Part shown: positions 32,534 through 41,181 of the stretch, piece by piece
Numbering within the stretch: position 1 is the stretch's first letter
How the letters are laid out: each line of letters opens with the position of its first letter
Assembly (NCBI GenBank): GCA_910578405.1
Contig: CAJTQO010000032.1
Location: 1-42,603 of the forward strand
Direction: 5' to 3'
Length of the DNA: 42,603 nt
DNA from: an uncultured Lachnospiraceae bacterium
GTDB lineage: Bacteria; Bacillota; Clostridia; Lachnospirales; Lachnospiraceae
The notes under the pieces: model-generated
Databases searched by the model: none
What the model was told of the DNA's origin: nothing
Seen by the model: the letters and a program-made list of their open reading frames with translations, nothing else
Translations under genes and position numbers: made by a program

Positions 32534-33257
32534 TAAAAACCACCTCCAGACTGTTTTGATTTTCCTTTTGATAGCGCTGTACCGTCTGTATTGCTATTTC
32601 GGCAGCTTTTTCATTGGGAAAATGAAACTCTCCCGTGGAGATACAACAAAAGGCGATACTTTTTAACTGGGAGGCTGCTGCAAGTTCCAGGCAGGAACGG
32701 TAGCAATCCGATAACAGGTTTTGGTCTTGCCCGGTAACTGTCCCATGGATAATCGGACCTACCGTATGAAGGATGTAACGGCATGGAAGATTATAAGCTT
32801 TTGTAATTTTTGCTTTCCCTACAGGTTCTTCTGTTTTCTGCTCCTCCATGATACGGGAACATTCCAGACGAAGCTCTACGCCTGCAGCGGAATGAATCGC
32901 ATTGTCTATACAACCGTGACAGGGAACGAAGCAGCCTAACATAGCGCTGTTAGCCGCATTTACGATAGCGTCTACAGACAGACGGGTAATATCGCCCTGC
33001 CACAAGTAAATGCCCGGCCCGGCCAACGGAATGCCTGATAGTGAAATAATGCCTTTTTCCATACATTCTTCCTGTAAATATGCGTCCTGCACTTCCAAAA
33101 ATTCTTTTGAAACTGGTTTTGGCGGCCGAATGTTCATAAGAGAACGCAACAGACGTTTCCTTGCTGTATCCTGTGCAGGAATATCTATTGATTTCAATCC
33201 GTACTTTTCATTTTGCAGATAATTTATGAGAAAAATAAGCCTTTCTGTCTGTGTCAC
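32484..33257 (-). CDS. Macrodomain ADP-ribosyl hydrolase, zinc type
   Basis: Protein of 257 aa that should remove ADP-ribose placed by the SirTM partner. Residues about 1-75 are a helical N-extension. The macrodomain has GDITRLSVDAIVNAANSAML, then GCFVPCHGCIDNAIHSAAG, where the Cys/His set matches the zinc-binding site of Zn-dependent macrodomains, and ILHTVGPII and CISTGEFHFPNEKAAEIA for the phosphate loops. The start is GTG at 33257 with AAAGGAGG five bases upstream. The gene overlaps the sirtuin by 50 nt, indicating tight coupling of writer and eraser. Confidence 0.92.
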   Translation of the reverse strand: MTQTERLIFLINYLQNEKYGLKSIDIPAQDTARKRLLRSLMNIRPPKPVSKEFLEVQDAYLQEECMEKGIISLSGIPLAGPGIYLWQGDITRLSVDAIVNAANSAMLGCFVPCHGCIDNAIHSAAGVELRLECSRIMEEQKTEEPVGKAKITKAYNLPCRYILHTVGPIIHGTVTGQDQNLLSDCYRSCLELAAASQLKSIAFCCISTGEFHFPNEKAAEIAIQTVQRYQKENQNSLEVVFNVFKDSDYQIYKRLLG

Positions 33258-33287
33258 GGCATCCTCCTTTCCCCGTCCTGCTTATTC

Positions 33288-33917
33288 TTATTCCGCTACA
33301 ACAGAAATTCTTTGCTGGACGTGGTTCCCGTTTAACGCTTCGTCAACCATTGCAACCGCATAGTCGGCATAGCTGATTACGCTTTCTCCCTTAGAGTTCA
33401 ATATGAGTTCTTCACCGCCTAAAATGTATTTCCCGGTCTTAGCTGCGTCTGCCTGAAAATCTCCGGCGGGGCTGATATACGTCCATTTTACATCGGTTCT
33501 GCTCCTAAGTTCATCAAGCGCCTTGCCCATATTAAAGGCAAGCGGCTTGAACATTTCCGGAAAGTCCGCCCCGTCCATAACCTGTATGGTATGCTCCGGG
33601 TTTACATACAGGCTGCCTGCGCCGCCGACAACAAGAAGCCTCGTTTCTTTGCCGCTTACAAGGTCGCAAAGATGTTTCAGGGAAGCGCTGTGCTGCGGCA
33701 AGGTTTCCTGCGTCCACGCACCGAAAGCGTCAACCACAACATCAAAGCCTTCCAAATCGGCTGCGTTCAAATCAAACAGGTCTTTCTGAATGACATTTTT
33801 TGCCGCTGACTGGTTCTCACCACGGACAACGGCGGTAACGTCTGCCCCTCTTGCAATAGCCTCCTGGACGATTAACTTTCCCGCTTTCCCATTTGCGCAA
33901 ATAACTGCGATTTTCAT
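33288..33917 (-). CDS. NAD(P)-binding oxidoreductase (NmrA/YwnB-like)
   Basis: Protein of 209 aa of the atypical short-chain dehydrogenase group: IAVICANGKAGKLIVQEAI is the dinucleotide-binding loop (GxxGxxG variant). DVVVDAFGAWTQ and LLVVGGAGSLYVNPE follow, and WTYISPAGDFQADAAKTGKY is the usual C-terminal signature. Members act in quinone or aldehyde stress or bind NAD(P)H as sensors. It is divergent from an HxlR regulator with an operator-like dyad between them, so it is likely the regulator's target. It lies 30 nt upstream of the macrodomain gene and may be cotranscribed with the sirtuin pair. Confidence 0.87.
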   Translation of the reverse strand: MKIAVICANGKAGKLIVQEAIARGADVTAVVRGENQSAAKNVIQKDLFDLNAADLEGFDVVVDAFGAWTQETLPQHSASLKHLCDLVSGKETRLLVVGGAGSLYVNPEHTIQVMDGADFPEMFKPLAFNMGKALDELRSRTDVKWTYISPAGDFQADAAKTGKYILGGEELILNSKGESVISYADYAVAMVDEALNGNHVQQRISVVAE

Positions 33918-34004
33918 ACTTTTGCCCTCCTAAATTTTATTTTGATTTTTGCGGCTTGTTTTTTCCCGCCTGCAAAATTATAATATATCCGTAGGGCAAA
34001 AACG

Positions 34005-34020
34005 TAAAGTACGCACTTTA
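34005..34020. promoter_or_regulatory. Dyad between oxidoreductase and HxlR genes
   Basis: TAAAGT (34005-34010) and ACTTTA (34015-34020) form a short inverted repeat between the divergent genes. A TATAAT for the oxidoreductase lies at 33977-33982 on the minus strand, so the dyad would cover its -35 area. It is a candidate HxlR operator. Confidence 0.45.
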
Positions 34021-34070
34021 TTGTGCCATAGTTACCGAAAAGAAACGATTGTGAAAAAATGGGGGTTTTT

Positions 34071-34391
34071 ATGGAAAAAGATTTACCTGCCTGCCCGGTA
34101 GAAACTACTTTAATGCTTATCAGTAACCGTTGGAAAGCGCTCATTATCCGCGATTTATTAGACGGCACAAAACGCTTTGGAGAAATAAAAAAATCTGTCG
34201 GCAATATATCTCAAAAAGTTTTAACTGCAAATTTGCGCTCCATGGAAAATAGCGGGTTACTTACCCGGAAAGTATATCCGGAAACGCCGCCACGGGTAGA
34301 ATATACTTTAACGGAAACAGGATATAGCTTAAAACCTATTTTAGACGCTATGGTGGCATGGGGGACAGAATACAAACAAAAAAACGGCTGA
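34071..34391 (+). CDS. HxlR-family transcriptional regulator
   Basis: Winged helix-turn-helix protein of 106 aa. The early CPVETTLMLISNRWKALIIR, then RFGEIKKSVGNISQKVLTAN for the recognition helix and RKVYPETPPRVEYTLTETGY for the wing, are characteristic. The conserved N-terminal Cys (in PACPVE) can be redox-active in HxlR proteins such as HypR/YodB. I prefer the ATG at 34071 (G-rich site just upstream) to the in-frame ATG at 34059. It is probably a sensor of electrophile or oxidative stress that controls the divergent oxidoreductase (inference). Confidence 0.92.
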   Translation: MEKDLPACPVETTLMLISNRWKALIIRDLLDGTKRFGEIKKSVGNISQKVLTANLRSMENSGLLTRKVYPETPPRVEYTLTETGYSLKPILDAMVAWGTEYKQKNG

Positions 34392-34438
34392 AACACCGGG
34401 AGAATGACGCTGTATAAGCTGTCCTTCTCCCGGCGTTT
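34391..34438. terminator. Bidirectional terminator-like hairpin
   Basis: AAACACCGGGAGAA (34391-34404) pairs with TTCTCCCGGCGTTT (34425-34438) with one mismatch around a 20-nt loop, between the converging HxlR and GH3 genes. Confidence 0.6.
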
Positions 34439-34494
34439 CCATTACTCCATTTCTTTTATATGCTTTTCCCTATATAGCGCTCGCTTCCAGGCAA

Positions 34495-37347
34495 TTATTT
34501 CTCTTCCTCCTCATGCACTGCGCGCATCGCCTGGAATTCCGCTTCCATGGATTTCACCAGCGTCAGCCGCGCCTCCCGGATTTCCATGCCGCCCTGGCCA
34601 AAGAAGAATTTCAGGAAAGTCGTATTATGGAACGAAGGATTCAACTGCACCTCTTCTATCCTCCACTCCGTGTCCTCGCCAGTCAGCGAAACTGTCTTCA
34701 CAATCTGCTTATCTTGCGACAATGTTACAGGAACCTGCGCCAAACCAGGCTGTCCGGTTATCCTGCAGTCTAACTCCAGTTTATAAACGCCCCTTTCCTT
34801 CAGGTTCATTTCATAGGTCACACTGCTGCCCTTGCCGGTCTTCATCTCATCCAAAGGCAGGCGGAAAGCAGTTTCTGTTGCGGAAACGCGCACCAGTTCC
34901 CCAAAGGATTCCATTTCCTGCGCCACAACTGCCGCCAACTGTTTGTCCAGTTCGCTCTCCCTTCCCATAAAACGCTGGTAGGCAGGCGTGCGAAGCAAAT
35001 ACCTGCAGATATTGGCTGCGCTGCGCAGATATTCCCCTCTGGTTATTGCTCCCTTTTCCAGGCTTTCCTTGGAATTGTCCTTCTGGGAATTTTCTCCGGC
35101 GTTCGCCGTTACCATAAACAAATCATTTTGCGCGCGCACCATAGCCGCTATATTTTCCACTTTCCCGGCCGCGCCTTCATCATTTCCTTTCGCCCACCAG
35201 TCTGTCATAACGATGCCGTCATACCCCCATTCCTTACGCAGGATGGTCGTCAGCATATCATAGTTGCTGGCAGCCCAAAAACCATTGATGGGATTGTAGG
35301 AAGTCATAATGGAATAAGCGCCGCCTTCCGACACAGCGATTTCAAACCCCTTCAGGTACAGTTCACGCAGCGCACGCTCCGATACCACTGCCTCCACATC
35401 GTTCCGTTTAAACTCCTGGCTGTTGCAGGCAAAATGCTTAATCGTCCCGGTCACGTTATAACGTCCCATCGCCCGAAGCTGGGCTGCAGCCATCTTCCCT
35501 GTCACAAAAGGATCTTCGCTGAAATATTCAAAGTTACGTCCATTTAATGGATTCCGGTGCAGATTGATGCCTGGCCCTAACAAAGTATCCACTTTGTTCT
35601 TGCGCAGCTCCAGACCCTCCCACTCAAACAGCTCCTCTGACAGCGCTTCATTAAATGTACTGCCCAAACATGCGCCGTTTGGCATAGCAAAAGCAATGCT
35701 GCCGCAGTCCATACGGATGCCGCTTGGCCCATCCGCACAGCACGCCATCGGAAGGCCGAACTCCTGCAGCCTGTCCGTTACGCCGCCGAAAGCTCCCGCC
35801 GTACCGGGCGTCACCTTCGGGGAACACATACCTTCGCCCCTGACAATGCAGAACAAATCCTCATCCGACCACTGGGCGAGGAAGGATTCCATGGACACTT
35901 TCCCCTCTTCCACATCTGACAGACGGTACCCTTTGTCCCCCGTACAGGGAATGCTCTCCGGAAGCCTGCTTTCGCGCCTTGCGCCCGGTTCCTGCGTACG
36001 CAGCGGAACAGCCTCATACGTCACCTGGAACGCGCCGTCCGCCCCGGCCTGCGGCTTCATCCTCTCAAAAGCCGTTACCGGCGCGCAAGCTTCCTCCGCC
36101 TCCTTTACCGTCACAGTTTCTTCCAATGCCAGGCTGCCAACGGAAGCGGCGCTTCTTACATCCGTCCCTACGTAAAACACATACTCCCCGGCTTCCAACA
36201 CCCAGCAGGACTTATGCCCTGTGGCGCCGCTGTCATCATAAGACGCCAGACTATACTGCGGCGCTGTAATCTGCAGCTCCTGCGTCTCCCCAGGCGCCAG
36301 TTCTTTCGTCTTCGCAAAACCGCACAGACTCCGCGCCGGTTTCCCCAATGCGCCCTGCGGCGCCTGGCAATAAACCTGCACCACTTCCTTCCCCGGCACA
36401 GCGCCTGTATTTTTCACCTTCACACGGACGCAAATCCCGTTGCCAGCCAGTCCGTCTTTCCCTTCCAGCTCTGCCTCCAAAGCAAAAGATGTATAAGAAA
36501 GCCCGAATCCAAAAGGATAAAGCACTTTATCTTTGGCAAAGGTTTCAAAATACCGATACCCTACATAAATATCCTCCTGGTACAGGTTTCTCTTTTCGTC
36601 CCCATGGTTGCGGGTGGAAGGATAATCGGTGATATCCCTTGCAATGGTATCCGTCAGTTTCCCGGACGGGGACGCCTCTCCTTTCAGCACATCCAACACA
36701 CCGTTCCCGCCTTCCTGGCCACCCTGCCATACATACAGCACTGCAGACGGCTGAAAACGCTCTACCCATTTCATATCAATAATATTTCCAACATTCAGAA
36801 GCGCTACTGTACGCTCAAAGGTCGAGCATACCAATTGCAGCATTTTTTCTTCATCCTCCGTCAGCAAATAGCTGCCTGCCTCTGCCTTATTGTCCTGATC
36901 CTCCCCGGCTGTTCTGGCAATCACCACCACCGCCGTATCGGATTCTGCACGGACACTGTCCACCAATTCCTGCGTCAGCGGCATTTCCTTCTGGAACCAA
37001 GGTTCCGCAGCCCATCCCGTCCCAGCGTCAAAGGGATTCTCCTTCAGCCATTCCTCATAAGTCGCTTTCAATTTCGCATTCAGTACAAAGCCGCTTCCTT
37101 CCATAGCTTCCCGGATGCCTGTTACATAACTGGTATTTACCAAACCGCCGGAACCTGTGCCGCTCTTATAATAATTGTACTGGCCCCTGCCAAACAGCGC
37201 AACCTTCTCTCCCTCTTTCAAAGGCAGCACATTCCCCTCATTGCGCAGCATAACAATCCCTTCTGCCACTACAGCCCTGGCTGTTTTCGCATACTGCGCC
37301 ACATCAAACGTCTTCTTCCCCTTTTCCATTCCCTCGCCTGTTCCCAT
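34495..37347 (-). CDS. GH3 beta-glucosidase with swapped domain order
   Basis: Cytoplasmic glycoside hydrolase of 950 aa (no signal peptide). The order is inverted relative to usual GH3. The C-terminal-type domain comes first (ARAVVAEGIVMLRNEGNVLP to about residue 300). A fibronectin-III-like part follows, with LYPFGFGLSYTSFALEAE. The catalytic TIM barrel is last: CCADGPSGIR, GPGINLHRNPLNGRNFEYFS, TIKHFACNSQE, SYNPINGFWAASNYDML and YDGIVMTDWW with the nucleophile Asp. A C-terminal beta-rich tail follows. This order is known from Ruminococcus albus and Butyrivibrio enzymes. The ATG at 37347 has GAGAGG upstream; the frame runs to 37428. The substrate is probably short beta-glucosides or xylosides. 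Confidence 0.9.
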   Translation of the reverse strand: MGTGEGMEKGKKTFDVAQYAKTARAVVAEGIVMLRNEGNVLPLKEGEKVALFGRGQYNYYKSGTGSGGLVNTSYVTGIREAMEGSGFVLNAKLKATYEEWLKENPFDAGTGWAAEPWFQKEMPLTQELVDSVRAESDTAVVVIARTAGEDQDNKAEAGSYLLTEDEEKMLQLVCSTFERTVALLNVGNIIDMKWVERFQPSAVLYVWQGGQEGGNGVLDVLKGEASPSGKLTDTIARDITDYPSTRNHGDEKRNLYQEDIYVGYRYFETFAKDKVLYPFGFGLSYTSFALEAELEGKDGLAGNGICVRVKVKNTGAVPGKEVVQVYCQAPQGALGKPARSLCGFAKTKELAPGETQELQITAPQYSLASYDDSGATGHKSCWVLEAGEYVFYVGTDVRSAASVGSLALEETVTVKEAEEACAPVTAFERMKPQAGADGAFQVTYEAVPLRTQEPGARRESRLPESIPCTGDKGYRLSDVEEGKVSMESFLAQWSDEDLFCIVRGEGMCSPKVTPGTAGAFGGVTDRLQEFGLPMACCADGPSGIRMDCGSIAFAMPNGACLGSTFNEALSEELFEWEGLELRKNKVDTLLGPGINLHRNPLNGRNFEYFSEDPFVTGKMAAAQLRAMGRYNVTGTIKHFACNSQEFKRNDVEAVVSERALRELYLKGFEIAVSEGGAYSIMTSYNPINGFWAASNYDMLTTILRKEWGYDGIVMTDWWAKGNDEGAAGKVENIAAMVRAQNDLFMVTANAGENSQKDNSKESLEKGAITRGEYLRSAANICRYLLRTPAYQRFMGRESELDKQLAAVVAQEMESFGELVRVSATETAFRLPLDEMKTGKGSSVTYEMNLKERGVYKLELDCRITGQPGLAQVPVTLSQDKQIVKTVSLTGEDTEWRIEEVQLNPSFHNTTFLKFFFGQGGMEIREARLTLVKSMEAEFQAMRAVHEEEEK

Positions 37348-37487
37348 TTCTTTCCTCTCCCTTCTTTTCTTCCAGTTCCGTATCCCAAAACACCTTCTAT
37401 CATATAACAACTGCATACCGTAACGCAATGACGCAATTTATGCAGATGGAACTGTCCTTTTCTAACTTTCCCCTTTTTTCTATATGC

Positions 37488-40190
37488 TTACCGATAGCCT
37501 CTACGTTTCAGCTTCATCCCTTTTAAATAAATATCCGGAATATGATACCTGACTGGTTCCGCCTTCTTCTTTTGATATTCCTTCAAAACGCCAATATCTA
37601 TCAAATGATCAACTGCTGACTTCAGATTTTCCTCTTCTATGCCACACTTGGCTAACGCTACATATAATACTTCTTCATCCACAGGAAATGTACTGCAATA
37701 ATCCTTTAACTTCTCAAACACTGCCCGATATTCCTCATATTCCTCAGACATATCCGTGATCCTGTCTTCTGACACCTCTTCCACGGAATTCTCCAAAGAC
37801 TTAGGGGACAATATCTGCTCCCCTTCTTTATTCCCACTATCCATCCATTCCAATTCCCGTCTGGCAGACACGGAAAATAATGTAACAATGCTCCTTGGAA
37901 CTATTTTATCATTGGTATCGGCTAACCGATAATTAATCCAATTATATGTGTATGCTTTATTCCCCTTACCCATTTTTTCCCCAACTAACAAATTCAATAT
38001 AATCTTATTGGTTTCTTCCGCAGGCTTTGGCATAATCCCTACCAAACTCGATTCCGCTAAGGAATATCCCTCTTTTTCCAACGCCGTTTTAATAAAAACG
38101 TTCAACTCCCTGCTAGCTTCCATCATTCGCTTCCATAGCATAGCCAGCAAATAATCATACGTCCATTCGATATTGCTTCTATAATTATTCAATTTAATTT
38201 TGTCCGTCAATAAGACTTCCTTCCTAAAAATATCATTACGCAGAAATATCTTAGCCCGCAGGTTCTTATATCTTAAGTTGCCTTCCGCCCAGAAAGCAAT
38301 TAACTCAGACACCAATCCGCTTCGGTATTCGATATCTATACAAAAATCAAGGGAATCATAAGTTATAATAACAGTCTTACCGTCCTCCTCCAAATATTGG
38401 TTGATTTTACTTAAAAGCTCTGATAATTCTTCATTTATACTTGAATGTTTTCTTATAAAAGGAATTACCTGGCTATACTTACAGGATAAAATCTCTTCCA
38501 AATATCCGCAACTTTCTATAGCATACTCCTGTATTACCCTCTCCAACGTCCTAACCGCAAGTATCTTCCAGAAAACCGCATAATACTCTTTATTCCCCGT
38601 TTTTCCAACTCCCCTGAAATTAGCCTTGTCAGGAAAATCTTTTGTTGCATCCAACCCTGTCAGCCATGTCGTATGCAAAACTTCATCCTGTGGAATGCCA
38701 ATATACTCTGCCATTGCTTTCGCATACTCTTTACAATTCAGCGCTTTGAACAAAGCTGTCTTCCCACTGCCTTTGGAACCAGTGATTATAAATTTACTGC
38801 TGTCAAAAATATATTTATACTCTTTTAAAGGATAAAAATTCCTTTTAAGGCTTTCATAAGAATCAAACTCATTTTCCGCAGACGCCGTTTTAGAAAGAAG
38901 CAGCCCCTGCAATGCCTGCAGAATTGTTTTTTTATCCCCCCAAGGCGCCTTTCCCATTTCTCTGACTTTCTCCTCTGTGCTTTCCAGCATATCCGAAATC
39001 TGCTTATAGATATTTCGGTCGCCGTCCCTGGCAAGCAATTGCAACAGCTTTGACTCTGAATTGATATTGGCCGCCACCACATCATAGCTGATATTCAATG
39101 GATAATGAGCCGAAGACTTATCATATAAATCCGGTATTTCATCAAAATAGCCTGCCCTTTCCAACGCTGCAAAACTATTTCTGATATAATATTCCGTTTC
39201 CTCTTCCGCTGCATCTTCCAAAACCGGAACCGGAGTGTTCACCAGGTAAAAAGATATCCCCTGACTGCACAACCTGGGCAGGATAAAATTCATTCCTGTC
39301 ATATTCTGCTCATTCCCATAGAACATCGCCACTACCTCATCAGAACAGTTGAACAATGTCAGCCCTCCAATATCGTGTATTCCCGCCCTGGAATCAATAA
39401 AAATGTAATCTGGCTGATACTGCGTCTGAATACATTCAAACAACCCAGCAAGTGGGTTTTCCTGCCCATAATATTTCGGCATATTGAAATCCACACGGGA
39501 AAGCTTATGGTAATATTTCTCATAATCCCCACAAGCCAGGTTCCCTGCCTGCATCACATACAATTCCCCGCCATCCATCCCTAACAATTCCTTCGATGAA
39601 ACCGGATAGATATATTCATCCAAATCTATCTGGCCATTCCCCTTTTCATATTCAACCAAAAAATCAATCACCCCATATGACGGATAATCCATTCCTTTTT
39701 CCTGCCGCAAGACGGTAGACAAACCAGGAGCCTCCAAATCCATATCAATGGCCACCACCCTTTTGCCTTTACGGGCGGTCTGTAATGCCGCCAATGCCAA
39801 CGCCGTAGTCCTCCCCACTCCTCCTTTATAGGAATAAAATGAAACTACTTTTGCATCCTTCCCCACTCTCTTTCCTGTTATATAATTCCAGTTTTTCTTT
39901 ACTAACGGCCGTTCGCCATAGTAAATATGCGTCCTTATCTTTCTTGTATTTTTTGAAATCTCCTCAAATAAAATATGCGTCGCGCTTATACTGCGCACCT
40001 GCCCTACCCAGTTGTTCCCAACCAATTCCACAATGCCGCTCTTAACTGTATCTATATCAAAACTCCCAGTTACATAAACAGAAATCCTGCCATACACGTC
40101 CCGTATAACATAGAAACAGCATTCCCCTTCCGTTTCCAATGTCTGCAAATACTCTATAACCCTATCTTTTATTTCATCAAAATGTATCAT
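37488..40190 (-). CDS. KGGVGR-type ParA/MinD-like ATPase fused to a second P-loop NTPase
   Basis: Protein of 900 aa with two nucleotide-binding modules. Residues 1-105 are an uncharacterised N-terminal domain. Residues 114-400 form a ParA/MinD-like ATPase: deviant Walker A YKGGVGRTT (122-129, keeping the signature Lys122 but with Arg127 instead of the usual Lys), AIDMDLEAPGL (147-157) and Walker B-like IFIDSRAGIHD. Residues about 445-720 form a second P-loop domain with GSKGSGKTAL (471-480) and Walker B VIITYDSLD (607-615), resembling the Sll1717-type ATPases. The last 60 residues look winged-helix-like. The start overlaps the HEPN-like gene stop as ATGA, so both are translated together. The function is unknown; similar ATPases occur in predicted prokaryotic conflict systems. 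Confidence 0.82.
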   Translation of the reverse strand: MIHFDEIKDRVIEYLQTLETEGECCFYVIRDVYGRISVYVTGSFDIDTVKSGIVELVGNNWVGQVRSISATHILFEEISKNTRKIRTHIYYGERPLVKKNWNYITGKRVGKDAKVVSFYSYKGGVGRTTALALAALQTARKGKRVVAIDMDLEAPGLSTVLRQEKGMDYPSYGVIDFLVEYEKGNGQIDLDEYIYPVSSKELLGMDGGELYVMQAGNLACGDYEKYYHKLSRVDFNMPKYYGQENPLAGLFECIQTQYQPDYIFIDSRAGIHDIGGLTLFNCSDEVVAMFYGNEQNMTGMNFILPRLCSQGISFYLVNTPVPVLEDAAEEETEYYIRNSFAALERAGYFDEIPDLYDKSSAHYPLNISYDVVAANINSESKLLQLLARDGDRNIYKQISDMLESTEEKVREMGKAPWGDKKTILQALQGLLLSKTASAENEFDSYESLKRNFYPLKEYKYIFDSSKFIITGSKGSGKTALFKALNCKEYAKAMAEYIGIPQDEVLHTTWLTGLDATKDFPDKANFRGVGKTGNKEYYAVFWKILAVRTLERVIQEYAIESCGYLEEILSCKYSQVIPFIRKHSSINEELSELLSKINQYLEEDGKTVIITYDSLDFCIDIEYRSGLVSELIAFWAEGNLRYKNLRAKIFLRNDIFRKEVLLTDKIKLNNYRSNIEWTYDYLLAMLWKRMMEASRELNVFIKTALEKEGYSLAESSLVGIMPKPAEETNKIILNLLVGEKMGKGNKAYTYNWINYRLADTNDKIVPRSIVTLFSVSARRELEWMDSGNKEGEQILSPKSLENSVEEVSEDRITDMSEEYEEYRAVFEKLKDYCSTFPVDEEVLYVALAKCGIEEENLKSAVDHLIDIGVLKEYQKKKAEPVRYHIPDIYLKGMKLKRRGYR

Positions 40191-40633
40191 ACCAGCGCTC
40201 CGTCAATTTCCATTTTTATTACCATATCCATCAATAATTCTATTTCTGCATGTATATCCGATGCCAGTGTCTCCGTATTCCATATACTGCTGTCTGCCTC
40301 ATACCTTTTATTTGGATTCCAATGATTCAATATATTTGTGCAAACACTTTGCACATCCAGGCAATAACTGGAAACTGCACATCCCTCAAAGGTAATCAAA
40401 TTTAATTCCGTCTTCAAATCACTCACTTTATGCCCAAAATCCATCACGTTCTGACGATTATTTGAAAATATATGTCCCTCGTTAGCAGATATCAACAATA
40501 TCAGTTTGCAATAACATTCTAATATGTAGCCTGACAAATAATTAGCATTAAACCACTGCCGCTTTTTATATAATATATCCACAGACTCATACATCCGGTA
40601 AACCGTATCATGATAATTATCATTTGCTGCCAT
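40187..40633 (-). CDS. HEPN-like domain protein
   Basis: All-helical protein of 148 aa. WFNANYLSGYILECYCKLIL is the hallmark HEPN helix (SGYxxECxxK pattern), followed by NNRQNVMDFGHKVSDLK with the conserved GH, and ILNHWNPNKRYE near the C-terminus. The strict RNase motif R-x4-6-H is not obvious (R and H are separated by seven residues in RQNVMDFGH), so nuclease activity is uncertain. I place the start at ATG 40633, with AGGAG five bases upstream; the frame extends to 40684. It is coupled by ATGA overlap to the double-ATPase gene, forming a two-gene operon. Confidence 0.75.
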   Translation of the reverse strand: MAANDNYHDTVYRMYESVDILYKKRQWFNANYLSGYILECYCKLILLISANEGHIFSNNRQNVMDFGHKVSDLKTELNLITFEGCAVSSYCLDVQSVCTNILNHWNPNKRYEADSSIWNTETLASDIHAEIELLMDMVIKMEIDGALV

Positions 40634-40720
40634 GCTATCTCCTGTCCCATCGCAAAACATGTTTGCCATGTCTGTCTTATCCATTCTGTTTCATTTCATG
40701 TTTCCAGCGCCACAAATCCC

Positions 40721-40878
40721 TATAGCGTGTTTAAAATTGTTTTCTGGCGAATGTAAGATGTACGCCACAATTTGTAGAAGATTGGCGCCAAAGGAAAGGC
40801 GTATAACCTGAATTCGACGCAAATATCACGCAAAGTGGAGCGCACAAATGTCAGGAATGAATGTTCAAACACGGTCTA
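40721..40878. repeat. Inverted-repeat (MITE-like) element, copy E
   Basis: Copy of about 158 bp in the opposite orientation to D. Ends are TATAGCGTGTTTAAAATTG (40721) and ATGTTCAAACACGGTCTA (40878), slightly degenerate. The core GGCGCCAAAGGAAAGGCGTA and CACGCAAAGTGGAGCGCAC are shared with the others. It lies 88 bp upstream of the HEPN-like start codon. The stretch 40879-41109 holds no gene I can support. Confidence 0.82.
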
Positions 40879-41109
40879 ACACGCAGAATTTCTATTATTT
40901 ATTATTTTGTATAAATTATAACGGTTTAACAACTTCCAAAATTTTTTCCCGCTTATGGACTGCAGCAGACCGGATATCTTTATTTATTATACTTCTTCTC
41001 CCTTCTTTTGCCAACTTATGATTTGTGAAAAAAGTAAAAAATATAAGCCTCCCAAAACATATAAAACTCATTTCTGCTAAAAATTGGCCAAACCAATGCA
41101 AAAATATCA

Positions 41110-41138
41110 TTGCCGAAAAGTTCATAATGCCCTATACT
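41110..41138 (+). promoter_or_regulatory. Sigma-A promoter of the VanY-like gene
   Basis: TTGCCG (41110-41115) and TATACT (41133-41138) are 17 bp apart, 44 nt before the start at 41182. Confidence 0.7.
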
Positions 41139-41181
41139 TAAAGATAGCGATACCTAAAGAAAGAAAAAGGATATAAAATAT

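Noticed and set aside
36214..37407. 397-codon open frame on + opposite the GH3 gene
   Set aside because: It is antisense to a clear enzyme gene, with Cys/Phe/His-rich composition and no domain; its openness follows from the codon bias of the real gene.
40916..41125. 69-codon hydrophobic ORF on the minus strand
   Set aside because: It has one membrane-like stretch and a weak ribosome binding site, but it covers the promoter of the VanY-like gene and resembles no family I know, so I do not call it.
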